Shown: positions 19,073 to 27,663 of the stretch, piece after piece
How the letters are laid out: each line of letters begins with the position of its first letter
Position numbering within the stretch: the first letter of the stretch is position 1
Origin: Dehalococcoidales bacterium
GTDB taxonomy: Bacteria; Chloroflexota; Dehalococcoidia; Dehalococcoidales; UBA2162
Reading direction: 5' to 3'
DNA length: 64,000 nucleotides
Assembly: GCA_016932435.1 (NCBI GenBank)
Contig: JAFGCW010000043.1
Coordinates: 11,617 to 75,616 of the forward strand
Translations under genes and position numbers: made by a program
Notes under the pieces: model-generated
Database searches by the model: none
What the model saw: only the letters and a program-made list of their open reading frames with translations
What the model was told of the DNA's origin: nothing

Positions 19073-19137
19073 TTGACAAAAATAGAAAGAATATTCTATA
19101 TATAATATTATCGTTCTATTTAAAGAATATTCATTCT
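19073..19137 (+). promoter_or_regulatory. TetR-operon promoter with AGAATATTC operator repeats
   Basis: TTGACA (19073-19078) and TATATA (19097-19102, 18-bp spacer) form a promoter. The palindrome AGAATATTCT (19088-19097) overlaps the -10, and a second AGAATATTC (19124-19132), extended to AGAAT-n4-ATTCT (19124-19137), lies 36 bp downstream. Such placement fits autorepression by the TetR protein encoded just after. Confidence 0.55.
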
Positions 19138-19153
19138 ATAAGGAGTTACTGAG

Positions 19154-19768
19154 ATGGCACCGAATGTACCGGAATCATATTTGAAAGCGAGGCAAGAGCA
19201 AATTATCAATGCGGCTGTTGCCTGTTTTTCACGAAAAGGGTTTCATCAAACGACTATGAAGGATATTTGTGAAGAAGCAGGCTTAAGCCCCGGAGCCGTG
19301 TATAACTATTTTTCTGGCAAAGAAGATATCGTAACTCGTTGTGCTGAAATATCGCTTCAGCGAAATATAGAGATATTTGCCAGTGCTTCAGGTAAAGGCA
19401 CAGTCGAAGCATTTAAAGATGTGCTACAAATGCTGTTCTCTTTAGTTAAACAGGAAAATATCGACCAGGCATTTAGTTTTGACCTGGAGTTATGGGCTGA
19501 ATCTACCCGTAATCAAAAAGTACGCAAAGCTCTCCGTAAGAACGAAGAAGGAAATTTAAAGGTCTTGACTGAGATGGTTGTGGCAGGACAGCAGCAGGGA
19601 ATATTCAATCCGGATATCGATGCTTTATCCTTTGCTAGTTTGCTGTTTTCTATGTTCGTCGGTTTCGAAGTACAGATGGCATCAAATCCGAATATGGATA
19701 TTGACTCGTATAAGGCCGTACTTGATTCCTTCATAGAAGGAACACTGGTTAATAAAGCGAATTTATAG
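19154..19768 (+). CDS. TetR/AcrR-family transcriptional regulator
   Basis: The 204-residue protein has a classical TetR N-terminus: helix-turn-helix over about residues 15-60 with FSRKGFHQTTMKDICEEAGLSPGAVYNYFSGKEDI. The C-terminal ligand domain is helical and not assignable to a known effector. It is followed 25 bp downstream by an ABC exporter ATPase and permease, so it likely represses that exporter and itself and is released by an exported toxic compound. AAGGAG precedes the ATG. Confidence 0.92.
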   Translation: MAPNVPESYLKARQEQIINAAVACFSRKGFHQTTMKDICEEAGLSPGAVYNYFSGKEDIVTRCAEISLQRNIEIFASASGKGTVEAFKDVLQMLFSLVKQENIDQAFSFDLELWAESTRNQKVRKALRKNEEGNLKVLTEMVVAGQQQGIFNPDIDALSFASLLFSMFVGFEVQMASNPNMDIDSYKAVLDSFIEGTLVNKANL

Positions 19769-19793
19769 TCTTGTTAAAGAGAGGCTTATCAGA

Positions 19794-20783
19794 ATGGTTA
19801 TTGAGAATAGTTGTCCGAAAATACTTGAAATTAACGGGATTAATAAAAGTTACGCGAAAAACAAACCGGTTAATGAAGACATATATCTATCCGTTCATGA
19901 AGGTGAAGTTTTCGGACTACTGGGTCCGAATGGAGCAGGAAAAACCACTCTTATTAATCAGATCATAGGTTTGGTTAGACCGGATTCAGGTACCATCACT
20001 ATTGATGGTATAGACATTGTATCCAATCCGAAATTTACTCGACAAGCCTGTTCTTTCCAGGCTCAGACTCAGGTACCTATAGCAGGTCTGACAGCGATCC
20101 AAGCAATCGAACTGGTTGGCATGATTCGTGGCGGGAAAAACAAAGATGTTAAAAAACGTACCCGTGAGTTACTTGAAGCTCTGGAAATCGAACAGTGGGC
20201 AAACAAAACAGGGGCGACTTTTTCCGGAGGTGTGAGACGTCTTGTCGCATTTTGTATGGCTGCGGTACAACCGGGACGTGTTGTCATCCTCGATGAACCT
20301 ACTAATGATGTCGACCCTCTCAGGCGGAGATTGCTTTGGAAACAGGTACAGGAACTCTCATTATCGGGTTCTGCTGTTCTGCTGGTAACCCATAACGTTC
20401 TCGAAGCTGAACGAGCCGTCGACCGCCTAGCAATTATGGACCAGGCAAGGGTAGTTGCCAGTGGTCGGCCGGCACAATTAAAAGGTGTTAACCATGAAAT
20501 GATGCGAATGGAGATTACCTATAATCCGGAACCTGATATTCCTGTTGTCCCTAATTACTTAGATCAGACCATCTCTAACGGAAACCGGCTCGTCTCACTG
20601 GTTGATGAGGGCAATGTCAGTAACGCCATGGATTGGGCATACCAGTTGAAAATGCGAGACATTATTGAAGAGTTTTCAATCGGCCCGACAACTCTTGAGG
20701 ACGTGTATGTAAGATTGATCGAAGGTCCTAGAGTTGGTGAGATGGTCAAAAAGGAGGAGGAATATGATCCAGTCTTTGCGTAA
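19794..20783 (+). CDS. ABC-2 type exporter ATP-binding protein
   Basis: The 329-residue protein has Walker A GPNGAGKTT, signature FSGGVRR (a variant of LSGGQ), Walker B VVILDEPTNDVDP and the switch histidine in LLVTHN. The C-terminal 80-residue extension is usual for drug/lipid exporter ATPases of the ABC-2 type. It overlaps the permease gene by 20 bp, indicating coupled translation. It would power export of a hydrophobic or antibiotic-like compound; the substrate is unknown. Confidence 0.92.
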   Translation: MVIENSCPKILEINGINKSYAKNKPVNEDIYLSVHEGEVFGLLGPNGAGKTTLINQIIGLVRPDSGTITIDGIDIVSNPKFTRQACSFQAQTQVPIAGLTAIQAIELVGMIRGGKNKDVKKRTRELLEALEIEQWANKTGATFSGGVRRLVAFCMAAVQPGRVVILDEPTNDVDPLRRRLLWKQVQELSLSGSAVLLVTHNVLEAERAVDRLAIMDQARVVASGRPAQLKGVNHEMMRMEITYNPEPDIPVVPNYLDQTISNGNRLVSLVDEGNVSNAMDWAYQLKMRDIIEEFSIGPTTLEDVYVRLIEGPRVGEMVKKEEEYDPVFA

Positions 20784-21501
20784 TTATGGTCTCATATTGA
20801 AGTGGCAGGTACTCAGTAACAAACCCCTGTTTCCAGTCGAGATGGTTGTACAAGTGATGATTGCGACGGGGCTTGTCATAGGAATAAGCTTCTTCTTTAC
20901 GGATATTTCACCAAATACCGCCAAATTCCTCACCACCGGGGCACCGGCAGTCATATTTCTAACGACGGGTCTTGTTCTGGTTCCACAGATGATAGCTCTT
21001 GCTAGAAAAGAAGGTACCTATGATTACATGTGGTCGCTCCCGATCTCAAGGCTTATCTATATTGCCGCGGACGTGACGGTGTGGTCATTGATCTGTCTGC
21101 CCGGTGTTGTAATATCGCTGACGCTCGGGGCGTTATATCATGATTTTTCTCTGCAAATCAGTCCGTTTGCCGTTCCCGCAATACTCCTTATTTCCCTGAC
21201 AGGAGTGTTTATCGGTTATGCGATAGCTCTTGGCGCTCCAAAACCGGAATTCGCGAATTTAATTTCACAGATAATCGTGTTTGCGATATTCTTCTTCTCA
21301 CCTGCGATATACCCTATAGAACAGATGCCTGACTGGCTGGCTGCCATGCATCGGGTACTGCCGGTAAGTTATATGGCGGATCTTTCAAGGGGAACACTGA
21401 CAGACCTTGATGTGAATCTACCTCTCGCGTTCGGGGTTGTAGGAGCCTGGTGTCTGGTCGGATTCGTGATAACCTGTTATCTTATAACCAAACGTCGCTA
21501 A
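20764..21501 (+). CDS. ABC-2 type exporter permease
   Basis: The 245-residue protein has about six hydrophobic segments and the ABC-2 permease features, including a late PAIYPIEQMPDWLAAMHRVLP loop typical of the family. A longer frame begins at 20734, but the ATG at 20764 lies after AAGGAGGAGG and starts MIQSLRNYGL, so it is chosen. It is the membrane partner of the preceding ATPase. Confidence 0.88.
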   Translation: MIQSLRNYGLILKWQVLSNKPLFPVEMVVQVMIATGLVIGISFFFTDISPNTAKFLTTGAPAVIFLTTGLVLVPQMIALARKEGTYDYMWSLPISRLIYIAADVTVWSLICLPGVVISLTLGALYHDFSLQISPFAVPAILLISLTGVFIGYAIALGAPKPEFANLISQIIVFAIFFFSPAIYPIEQMPDWLAAMHRVLPVSYMADLSRGTLTDLDVNLPLAFGVVGAWCLVGFVITCYLITKRR

Positions 21502-21503
21502 CT

Positions 21504-21623
21504 ATGGCTGTGGTTACTAATAAAAAGGAAATAACAAGGTTTGACAGGATATTAGGGAGAAAAGCGACAATACCGGTAATACGCGTTATTGCAGGTATAT
21601 ATATCACCACGGAGGAAGAATAA
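21504..21623 (+). CDS. Possible 39-residue protein after the exporter
   Basis: An open frame begins with ATG only two bases after the permease stop and ends with TAA at 21621-21623. The product is basic in its first half and ends TTEEE. No ribosome-binding site is evident except what coupling to the permease stop could provide, and no family is recognised. It may be a chance frame. Confidence 0.25.
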   Translation: MAVVTNKKEITRFDRILGRKATIPVIRVIAGIYITTEEE

Positions 21624-21729
21624 GTATTAGATGACAGACAACCAACAGCAGATAATTGATTAAAGGGTATTCTAAAGACTATTCTTGTCTACAGTATTAA
21701 CATGATTAAGTTGGAGTTTATTACTTTCT

Positions 21730-22737
21730 TCACTTCTTCGGCTGATAACTCTTTGACTTTACGGTCTTGAATTTTTTGCCCTCAGATAATTTGGGATTGT
21801 AGGAAACAGCTTTACTCCTGTCGATGACGCTTTTGTGTATTAACGATCCATCTGGAATTTTCCTGCTTTTTGGCGTACCAAATATAATCCAGGAGAATTT
21901 CCAGGCGTTATGCATTTTCACCGAAGGATCCTGGTTAAGTTTTGTATTCCAATCCGGTTTTAGTGCTAATCCGGCATCCGATGCTTTATCCATCATCCAG
22001 GTAAAAGAAATATCAGGCAGTGAACAATTGTCTTCTGAGCACCCACCTCCTACTTCGGAATGGACTCCGGCAAACCATACCTGTTCGATTACTTGGCTTT
22101 TCTTTTTTTCACTTTCATCCCATAGAATCACTTTATACGGCCTTCGTTTTTCATCGATTGAGATTGCCTGATAACCATAACTGGTTTCCTTATTTAGCTG
22201 GTAATCCGGGAATTTCTTACTTAAGTTAATGCCAAGTGCTCCAACTGTGTCCCATATTCCTATAAAGAACGTCTCACAAGAGTGGGAGAACGTGTTTTTA
22301 AAATCCTTAATTACTTCAAAATCTTTTTTATCGTTTTTCTTAAAATACATTTTTGAAACGTACGGTATCAGATTCCTGTTACCTTTGTGCAATATACCCA
22401 GCTGGTGGATTAAGCCGACTAATGCCCGTGCTGTATAGGCTCCTCTGCTGAATCCAAATATATATATTTTGTCTTCTTTTTCATAGTGATTCATCAGGTA
22501 CTCATAGCCTTCTTCTATATTCTGTCGAATACCGTATCCGAACGCTAATCCCAGGACAATTCCAGTCCATTTGCCAAGTGTTCTTCCCAGAAAGCTAATC
22601 GTACCTACTCCCGGATCATAGAAGGCTATCTGTGTATCATTTCTCTCGATTGCTTCATAAGTCTTTACTACGTTGGTATTATGGGTTCCGTACTCATTAT
22701 TGGTACCATCGAAACAAATCACTATATTCTTGCTCAT
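21730..22737 (-). CDS. DUF2235 alpha/beta-hydrolase (Tle1-like)
   Basis: The 335-residue protein begins NIVICFDGTNNEYGTHNTNV, the hallmark of DUF2235, and has the nucleophile elbow GFSRGAYTAR (GxSxG), an aspartate-containing IGIWDTVGALG and a histidine segment AGVHSEVGGG, so a Ser-Asp-His triad can be proposed. Relatives include type VI secretion phospholipases and stand-alone fungal and bacterial hydrolases. No secretion or immunity gene is nearby and there is no signal peptide. The ATG follows GGAGAG. Substrate unknown; lipid ester hydrolysis is a guess from the family. Confidence 0.85.
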   Translation of the reverse strand: MSKNIVICFDGTNNEYGTHNTNVVKTYEAIERNDTQIAFYDPGVGTISFLGRTLGKWTGIVLGLAFGYGIRQNIEEGYEYLMNHYEKEDKIYIFGFSRGAYTARALVGLIHQLGILHKGNRNLIPYVSKMYFKKNDKKDFEVIKDFKNTFSHSCETFFIGIWDTVGALGINLSKKFPDYQLNKETSYGYQAISIDEKRRPYKVILWDESEKKKSQVIEQVWFAGVHSEVGGGCSEDNCSLPDISFTWMMDKASDAGLALKPDWNTKLNQDPSVKMHNAWKFSWIIFGTPKSRKIPDGSLIHKSVIDRSKAVSYNPKLSEGKKFKTVKSKSYQPKK

Positions 22738-22983
22738 TTTTATCTCTCCACAGTCTGTATTTGTATAACCGGCATTTGTACACTTGATAATCTAGGATTC
22801 GATAGAAGAGAATCTGAGTCTATTTTATCACCGAGGAAAAGTCAATAGTGTCACAGTGAAAATGATTTGCTGCACGGGTAAAATGAAACAGCATGATTAA
22901 GCCGGAGGTCAGGGATGGTTAGTTGAGCAAGTACCGTAAATAGTGATATTTTCAAATCGGGTAAATAAATACGGAGGAATATT

Positions 22984-23451
22984 ATGGTATCAAATCAATC
23001 TGAGACTTTTAATTCTTATTTGTGCTGGGATGTGGCGGTAGTGGTAAGGGACCTGGATAGTACCGTAAAACGCCTGGAAGAACTGGGTATAAGCCCGTTC
23101 GTGCTTCCTGAGGCTCCTCCGGGTGCGGAAGGTTTGTTTTTTCAGGGTAAACCACTCGAATCAGATTACAAGGCACTTGTCGCACGGATGGGGAATATGC
23201 AGATTGAAATCATTCAGCCGGATGATAAGCCGAATCCGTGGAGAGAATTCCTTGAAACCAGGGGTGAAGGAATCCACCACATCGGATTCCAGGTAAATGA
23301 CGTAGAGGGAGAAGTAAGTCGACTTACCGGTCACGGGGCGGAAGTGCTGTTAATCGGCAAACAGAACGGGAAAACAGGAACCGCCTACGTGGATCTGAAA
23401 GTCGCTAATTTAATTCTGGAATCAACAAGCTTCAATGACATTGCAGAATAG
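22984..23451 (+). CDS. VOC-superfamily (glyoxalase/epimerase-like) protein
   Basis: The 155-residue protein shows two beta-alpha-beta-beta-beta modules: WDVAVVVRDLDSTVKRLEELG and HHIGFQVNDVEGEVSRLTGHG. Potential metal ligands are E in QIEII, H in GIHHIGF and E in ILESTS; the first position, usually His, is Asp here (D16). Closest in pattern to methylmalonyl-CoA epimerase or lactoylglutathione lyase relatives, but the changed ligand prevents a substrate call. GGAGG precedes the ATG. It is followed 28 bp later by a small ferredoxin-fold protein. Confidence 0.75.
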   Translation: MVSNQSETFNSYLCWDVAVVVRDLDSTVKRLEELGISPFVLPEAPPGAEGLFFQGKPLESDYKALVARMGNMQIEIIQPDDKPNPWREFLETRGEGIHHIGFQVNDVEGEVSRLTGHGAEVLLIGKQNGKTGTAYVDLKVANLILESTSFNDIAE

Positions 23452-23479
23452 CAAAAATCTACTAATGGAGTAATTACAC

Positions 23480-23821
23480 ATGGAAAAAAAATGCTATTTC
23501 CACCTTGTCGGTACCGGACCTAAGCCGGGCAAGGAAGACGAATATAACACATGGTATGACGAACACGTTACTTTACTGTATGAATTCGAGGGTTTGAAGA
23601 AGGCGACACGCGTCCGTCTCGACGAATCGTATGGACCGAACGGCGACAAGAGTCCTCAGTATGTGACAATCTACGAATTCGAGAAAAGAGAAGATTTCGT
23701 TGATTTCTGTAACAGTCCGGTGATGGAGGAAGCAAACAGGCACTATGAGAACGAAGGAATACCGGTCAGCGAGATATACTGGGCGGGTGGTTATGGGTCT
23801 GTAATAACGCTGGAAAGATAG
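23480..23821 (+). CDS. Small dimeric alpha/beta-barrel-like protein (EthD/Dabb-like)
   Basis: The 113-residue protein has one ferredoxin-like alpha+beta unit with HLVGTGPKPGKEDEYNTWYDEHVTLL, where W-Y-x-x-H-V recalls EthD and DUF4286-type dimeric barrels. It ends with an acid/aromatic strand (YWAGGYGSVITLE). Such proteins bind or transform small hydrophobic compounds. Co-transcribed with the VOC gene, which suggests a shared small-molecule pathway. Confidence 0.6.
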   Translation: MEKKCYFHLVGTGPKPGKEDEYNTWYDEHVTLLYEFEGLKKATRVRLDESYGPNGDKSPQYVTIYEFEKREDFVDFCNSPVMEEANRHYENEGIPVSEIYWAGGYGSVITLER

Positions 23822-23872
23822 ATAATTATTATCCGTGGTATGTCTTTTTTATCGGGTGGGTAAAAATAAGAA

Positions 23873-23950
23873 TGGTCGGGGTGAGAGGATTTGAACCTCC
23901 GGACCTCTGCGTCCCGAACGCAGCGCTCTACCTGTCTGAGCTACACCCCG
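23873..23950 (-). tRNA. tRNA-Pro (anticodon CGG)
   Basis: On the minus strand the sequence folds into a cloverleaf: acceptor CGGGGTG/CACCCCG, D arm GCTC...GAGC, anticodon stem CTGCG/CGCAG with loop TTCGGGA (anticodon CGG), T arm GGAGG-TTCAAAT-CCTCT. Discriminator A and an encoded CCA follow. It reads CCG proline codons. Confidence 0.95.
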
Positions 23951-24277
23951 TTTTTCAATAAATCCTATTAATTATTTATTGCAATATCGCACAGAAATCT
24001 GAATACAGTACTCTTCTCCGGGCAATATACTACAAGCGATATTATAGCCTGAAATAGGTTTTCCAGCAAGGAACACAATCGGCTGGTTATCCGTTTCAGC
24101 AATCATAACGAGTGAGAAGACACGGATTACCACATCCCGATTTTATCGGGATTCGTAATGACTAATGCGGAAGATTCTTCATTTCACTAAATGTGATAGA
24201 GAGTGGAGATGTAACAGGACAAAAAATATTTGGAAGATAGTAATTAGTTTACGTTAAAGGCGGTTGGGGTGTTAACT
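23951..24277. other. Gap with one REP-like hairpin
   Basis: No gene is seen between tRNA-Pro and the cell-surface protein gene. A hairpin ATCCCGA-TTTTA-TCGGGAT lies at 24134-24152 and is followed by TCGTAATGAC, resembling a worn copy of the palindromic repeats at 190-370. The tRNA promoter must lie in the first 60 bases. Confidence 0.5.
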
Positions 24278-25825
24278 TTAGATCCCAATCTCTATTGCAC
24301 GGCGGCGTGCCTTCAGCATATATAAAAACCAGATTACCAGGCCTGCCAGGACAACTCCGGCCACACTGAGATCCAGCACCGTCCAGTTAACTCCCGCTCC
24401 TGATCCCTCAACAGCAACCTGGTCTATCCTGATGGTTTCAGTCAAGCCGGCAGCTTTTATCTGATGAACCCCGGCTGCCAGGTCGGATATCTCGAAGGTA
24501 TACGCTCCGCTGCTTTTACCGCTCAGGGCAACCTCCTGGATCCCTCTGACTATACCGTCTACTATCAGGTATAATTCATAGGTACCATCTTTCGAGCCTT
24601 CATTTGAAATAGTGACCGAGATTTTCATTGAATCACCTTCGAAGGCTTGATCAGGAGAGATTACTAGGTTGCTGGCGGTAAAGTCTGGCGGGAGAGGTGG
24701 TGGTTCAGGGCCTGCTTCCACTAAAGCCATGAACATGGAACAGATATCTAGCAGAGCATCGACTCTGCCAAGACCGATTGGAAATTTAACAGGTGATTCC
24801 AGTCGTACCAAGCCTTCTTCGTCAGTATATCGTGCGACATACGGCGGTAAAGCGTTCTCAGGTAAATCGTCAGGATCATATCGTAATATCAACCTTACCG
24901 GTGGATCGAATCTGGCATTCACCGTGTTACCTTCATCATCATATCCGATAAACCAGTATATCGGAGTAAGAAAAATGGTATCGTCAGGTAAGAGTATCGT
25001 TGTTTCTTCGACGGTCAGTACGATACGGTCAAGAGAGGTCCCACCAATTCCGGTTATATGAGTACCGCCGGTTATTTCCAGCGTACACATACCATCAGGA
25101 TCGGTGAGGACTAAAGAATCTTCGAGGATGCCATCTTCGCCAACTTCAATTACTACGGTCTCGCCCAGCAGATTTATTTCCAGCGTTATGTTATCCTCTT
25201 CTTCTTCATCCTCATCAATAACCGGAGTAGTATCGGGAGGTGGTACATAAACGGGATCATCGGGGACTTCCATCTCTCTCAGGAAGTAAGTAACAGTAAA
25301 AGACAATTCATCACCCTGCACCACATTACCGGTTTCAGGGGGTAATTCCCAATACAAGTCCAGCATCCTGGTTTCGCCTGCTTTCAACGGTATCACTGTA
25401 ATATACTTCAGGTCTGCGGCACTCGTTGGGAAAGCATCAACCGTTGCCGGAAGCGCCAGATTGGTAGACAGATCTTCTACATCGATGTCCAACATGAGGT
25501 ATTCGCCCAGTTCTCCATCACCGGATGTATCACCTGTTTCGGAATCAGGATTCAGTCCTTCACTGTCGATAATATTACTGAGCCAGATATAAAGCAGGCC
25601 GTCGTTCGTACCAACATTCGTGAGTTCGACAGTTTTTCCTCCGCTGTCACCGGGCATGATATTGTTAACGATGATTGGCGTGTAACCGGCAGCGTTAAGT
25701 TCAAGGTCCACCGGGTCAGGAGCAGCTTTGACCGTGGCAGGCAGCGAACCAAGCATGGTTGCTGCTACCAGTGCCAGAGCTGTAAATATCCTGATTGTGT
25801 TCTTATACACGCCGGTTATACTCAT
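24278..25825 (-). CDS. Secreted, membrane-anchored surface protein with CARDB-like domain
   Basis: The 515-residue protein has a signal peptide (hydrophobic core FTALALVAATMLGSLPA, cleavage near VKA-AP), a TasA/camelysin-like beta domain (residues about 36-190), an acidic linker with EDEEEED, an Ig-like middle region, a CARDB-like domain (SNLVISPDQAFEGDSMKISVT) and a C-terminal membrane helix followed by KARRRA. It is thus an outward-facing anchored protein. It follows the TasA-like gene and the SipW-like peptidase and may anchor the fibre to the membrane; this is inferred from order and domain likeness. Two strong hairpins separate it from tasA. Confidence 0.7.
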   Translation of the reverse strand: MSITGVYKNTIRIFTALALVAATMLGSLPATVKAAPDPVDLELNAAGYTPIIVNNIMPGDSGGKTVELTNVGTNDGLLYIWLSNIIDSEGLNPDSETGDTSGDGELGEYLMLDIDVEDLSTNLALPATVDAFPTSAADLKYITVIPLKAGETRMLDLYWELPPETGNVVQGDELSFTVTYFLREMEVPDDPVYVPPPDTTPVIDEDEEEEDNITLEINLLGETVVIEVGEDGILEDSLVLTDPDGMCTLEITGGTHITGIGGTSLDRIVLTVEETTILLPDDTIFLTPIYWFIGYDDEGNTVNARFDPPVRLILRYDPDDLPENALPPYVARYTDEEGLVRLESPVKFPIGLGRVDALLDICSMFMALVEAGPEPPPLPPDFTASNLVISPDQAFEGDSMKISVTISNEGSKDGTYELYLIVDGIVRGIQEVALSGKSSGAYTFEISDLAAGVHQIKAAGLTETIRIDQVAVEGSGAGVNWTVLDLSVAGVVLAGLVIWFLYMLKARRRAIEIGI

Positions 25826-25872
25826 TTTTCTTTCACTTCCGGGTTGAGTACGGGAAGTTAAAATAACGGTTT

Positions 25873-25993
25873 GAGTGCAAATGAAGAGAATTATATCCTT
25901 TATGAAAGCTCTTCATTTGCACTCTCCTTGAATTCCTACGGGGGATTTTTCAGGAGGTTGGGATTTTCTGCTTACTTAACTCAACCTCCTGAA
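25873..25993 (-). promoter_or_regulatory. Two intercistronic hairpins
   Basis: A 16-bp perfect inverted repeat (25873-25888 with 25909-25924) and a 12-bp one (25949-25960 with 25982-25993) occupy the gap between the tasA-like gene and the anchored protein gene. Neither is followed by a proper T-run on the minus strand. They may reduce read-through or protect the upstream mRNA, so that the fibre subunit is made in excess over the anchor. Confidence 0.55.
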
Positions 25994-26023
25994 TTCACGA
26001 TACATCATCGTTTTACTGTTAAA

Positions 26024-26611
26024 TTACTGGTTACCCACAAGCGTTATGGTCAAATCCAGTGAATCACCCTGACAGCCGTTTGTCGCTGTGGTATCGAAAG
26101 TCCATTCTATTTCTAGTTCTAGTTCATCATCGGCATTAAGGCCTCCAAGATCCGTAGCACCAAGAGCTATAATTTCATCAATCGATAGGCCTTCCAGTGC
26201 ACTCACACTATGACCGTCCCATTCTACGGTTGTCGCGATGATCATCTTGCTAAGGTCATCGGTGTCAGCGGTGCTGTTATAATCATCAACAGTAGTAGGA
26301 GTATTCTCGGTGTAACCGCCTACTGAGAATGATATTTCAACCGATGTCATGTCTATACTGCCTGCATTGTAGACATAAAGGCTGCCGCTGCCTGCTGTAC
26401 TGCCGGGGTACAGATCTGACGCAGCAAAGGTGGCGGTGACACTGCCGGTAGGATCCGTGCCGCCTGAGTTCGCTAAGCCAAGGTCAAGAGTACCTGATGA
26501 GAAGACATTACCGGTCGACTCTTCCGTGTCGCTGAAGTATGCCCAGGTACCTCCGCCGACAAGGCCTATTACAAGAAACGCTGCCACTGTTAGTCCAAGT
26601 ATTTTTTTCAT
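26024..26611 (-). CDS. TasA/camelysin-like fibre protein with SipW-type signal peptide
   Basis: The 195-residue protein begins with a hydrophobic signal KKILGLTVAAFLVIGLVGGG followed directly by TWAYFSDTEESTGNVFSSGTL, the hallmark of SipW-processed TasA/CalY proteins. The rest is a Ser/Thr/Asp-rich beta domain without Lys or Arg bias, fitting secreted fibres or matrix proteins. It contains one cysteine near the C-terminus. A SipW-type peptidase lies just upstream, which is the usual pair in Firmicutes and occurs in other monoderms. The RBS is a purine-rich AAAGGAG. Confidence 0.85.
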   Translation of the reverse strand: MKKILGLTVAAFLVIGLVGGGTWAYFSDTEESTGNVFSSGTLDLGLANSGGTDPTGSVTATFAASDLYPGSTAGSGSLYVYNAGSIDMTSVEISFSVGGYTENTPTTVDDYNSTADTDDLSKMIIATTVEWDGHSVSALEGLSIDEIIALGATDLGGLNADDELELEIEWTFDTTATNGCQGDSLDLTITLVGNQ

Positions 26612-26706
26612 TTGTTTTCTCCTTTCTCTTTGATAAAAAACGTTAACAAGCGTTTATCTAAACTTAATTTCCAATAAGTGAAAATTCCAGGAAATCAAGG
26701 TTATTT

Positions 26707-27177
26707 TCAAGCATTACTCAATGCCTCCTTAACAATATCTTTTGCGAGCCAGACAACAAGTACCATCGCCGGGATAATTATCGTAATAAACCACCCTATT
26801 TTTGTCTGGATGAATTTAGTGGCATATCCCACGTAGGGTATTTTGAAGAGGTAGGTTCCCTGAATGGAGGAATCTTTCACTGTCCAGGGATCAGTGTCTT
26901 CCACGGCGTCACCTTTGGTAACAATCGTGTCGCCAATCGAGTGAACACGGTGCGTAACAAGTTCACCATCCCATTCGAAGGTTATGATATCTCCTTCTTT
27001 CACTTCACCATCAACCGGACCTGTAATAATAAGATCGCCCATATTTATGGTAGGGGCCATACTTTCAGACCTGACCAGGTAAAGACTATATCCAGGCACG
27101 AAGTAAACAAATCCAAGCCCGGCGAGAATCAGGACGAGTAATCCGATAATTATTTTTCCTGTTATCTTCTTTTTCAT
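26707..27177 (-). CDS. sipW: Signal peptidase I, SipW (ER) type
   Basis: The 156-residue protein has an N-terminal membrane helix, the catalytic serine in SESMAPTI (S39) and a histidine in THRVHS (H76) in place of the usual lysine, which defines the ER/SipW class, and a C-terminal membrane helix. It is expected to cleave the TasA-like precursor encoded 95 bp downstream. A longer frame starts with TTG at 27201, but the ATG at 27175-27177 has an AAGGAAACGGAAG purine run before it and fits the family length. Confidence 0.88.
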   Translation of the reverse strand: MKKKITGKIIIGLLVLILAGLGFVYFVPGYSLYLVRSESMAPTINMGDLIITGPVDGEVKEGDIITFEWDGELVTHRVHSIGDTIVTKGDAVEDTDPWTVKDSSIQGTYLFKIPYVGYATKFIQTKIGWFITIIIPAMVLVVWLAKDIVKEALSNA

Positions 27178-27205
27178 CTTCCGTTTCCTTGACTGTATCA
27201 AACGC

Positions 27206-27589
27206 TTATCCGGGTATTTTCTCCTGGAATTTATTATTGACGAACAGGCGACGAAGGAGTGCTCTGGATCGAGCGGACAGTTCTTTGCCTTTTTTTACGC
27301 TGGAGATATACCCATCGGCTTCAATTGATTTAAGTCCTTTCCAGTCAGCCTGCAGGGGATCTACTATTAGTACCAGGGGTATATTCCAGTTTTCTCTTAT
27401 AAAACGGCATGCCTTGTTTGTGTTATCTGCCCGGATGTCAACAATAGCCAGGTCATATTTTTCTTCTGCCTGCTTATTGCCGGACGAATAGATGTTATCT
27501 CCAAGTTTCTGCATTTCAATTCCTTCGCTTTGAAGGGACGCTGCCAGTGTTTTATAAGTATTTTCGTGTCCGTATACTAACGCTTTCAT
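27206..27589 (-). CDS. Pseudo-receiver domain protein
   Basis: The 127-residue protein has the outline of a response-regulator receiver: a first strand KALVYG, a central DLAIVDIRAD where an aspartate lies at the phospho-acceptor place, IPLVLIVDP and GYISSVKKGKE. The acidic pair that normally binds magnesium after strand 1 is missing, so phosphorylation is doubtful. It has no output domain. The ATG at 27587-27589 follows GAGGTTGAA. It precedes sipW by 28 bp and probably regulates or tunes the fibre operon. Confidence 0.55.
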   Translation of the reverse strand: MKALVYGHENTYKTLAASLQSEGIEMQKLGDNIYSSGNKQAEEKYDLAIVDIRADNTNKACRFIRENWNIPLVLIVDPLQADWKGLKSIEADGYISSVKKGKELSARSRALLRRLFVNNKFQEKIPG

Positions 27590-27663
27590 TTCAACCTCGT
27601 ACTCAATATACACATGTCATATTAAAAACAGCTTAACAATGACAGTAGAATATAAAAAAAAGA

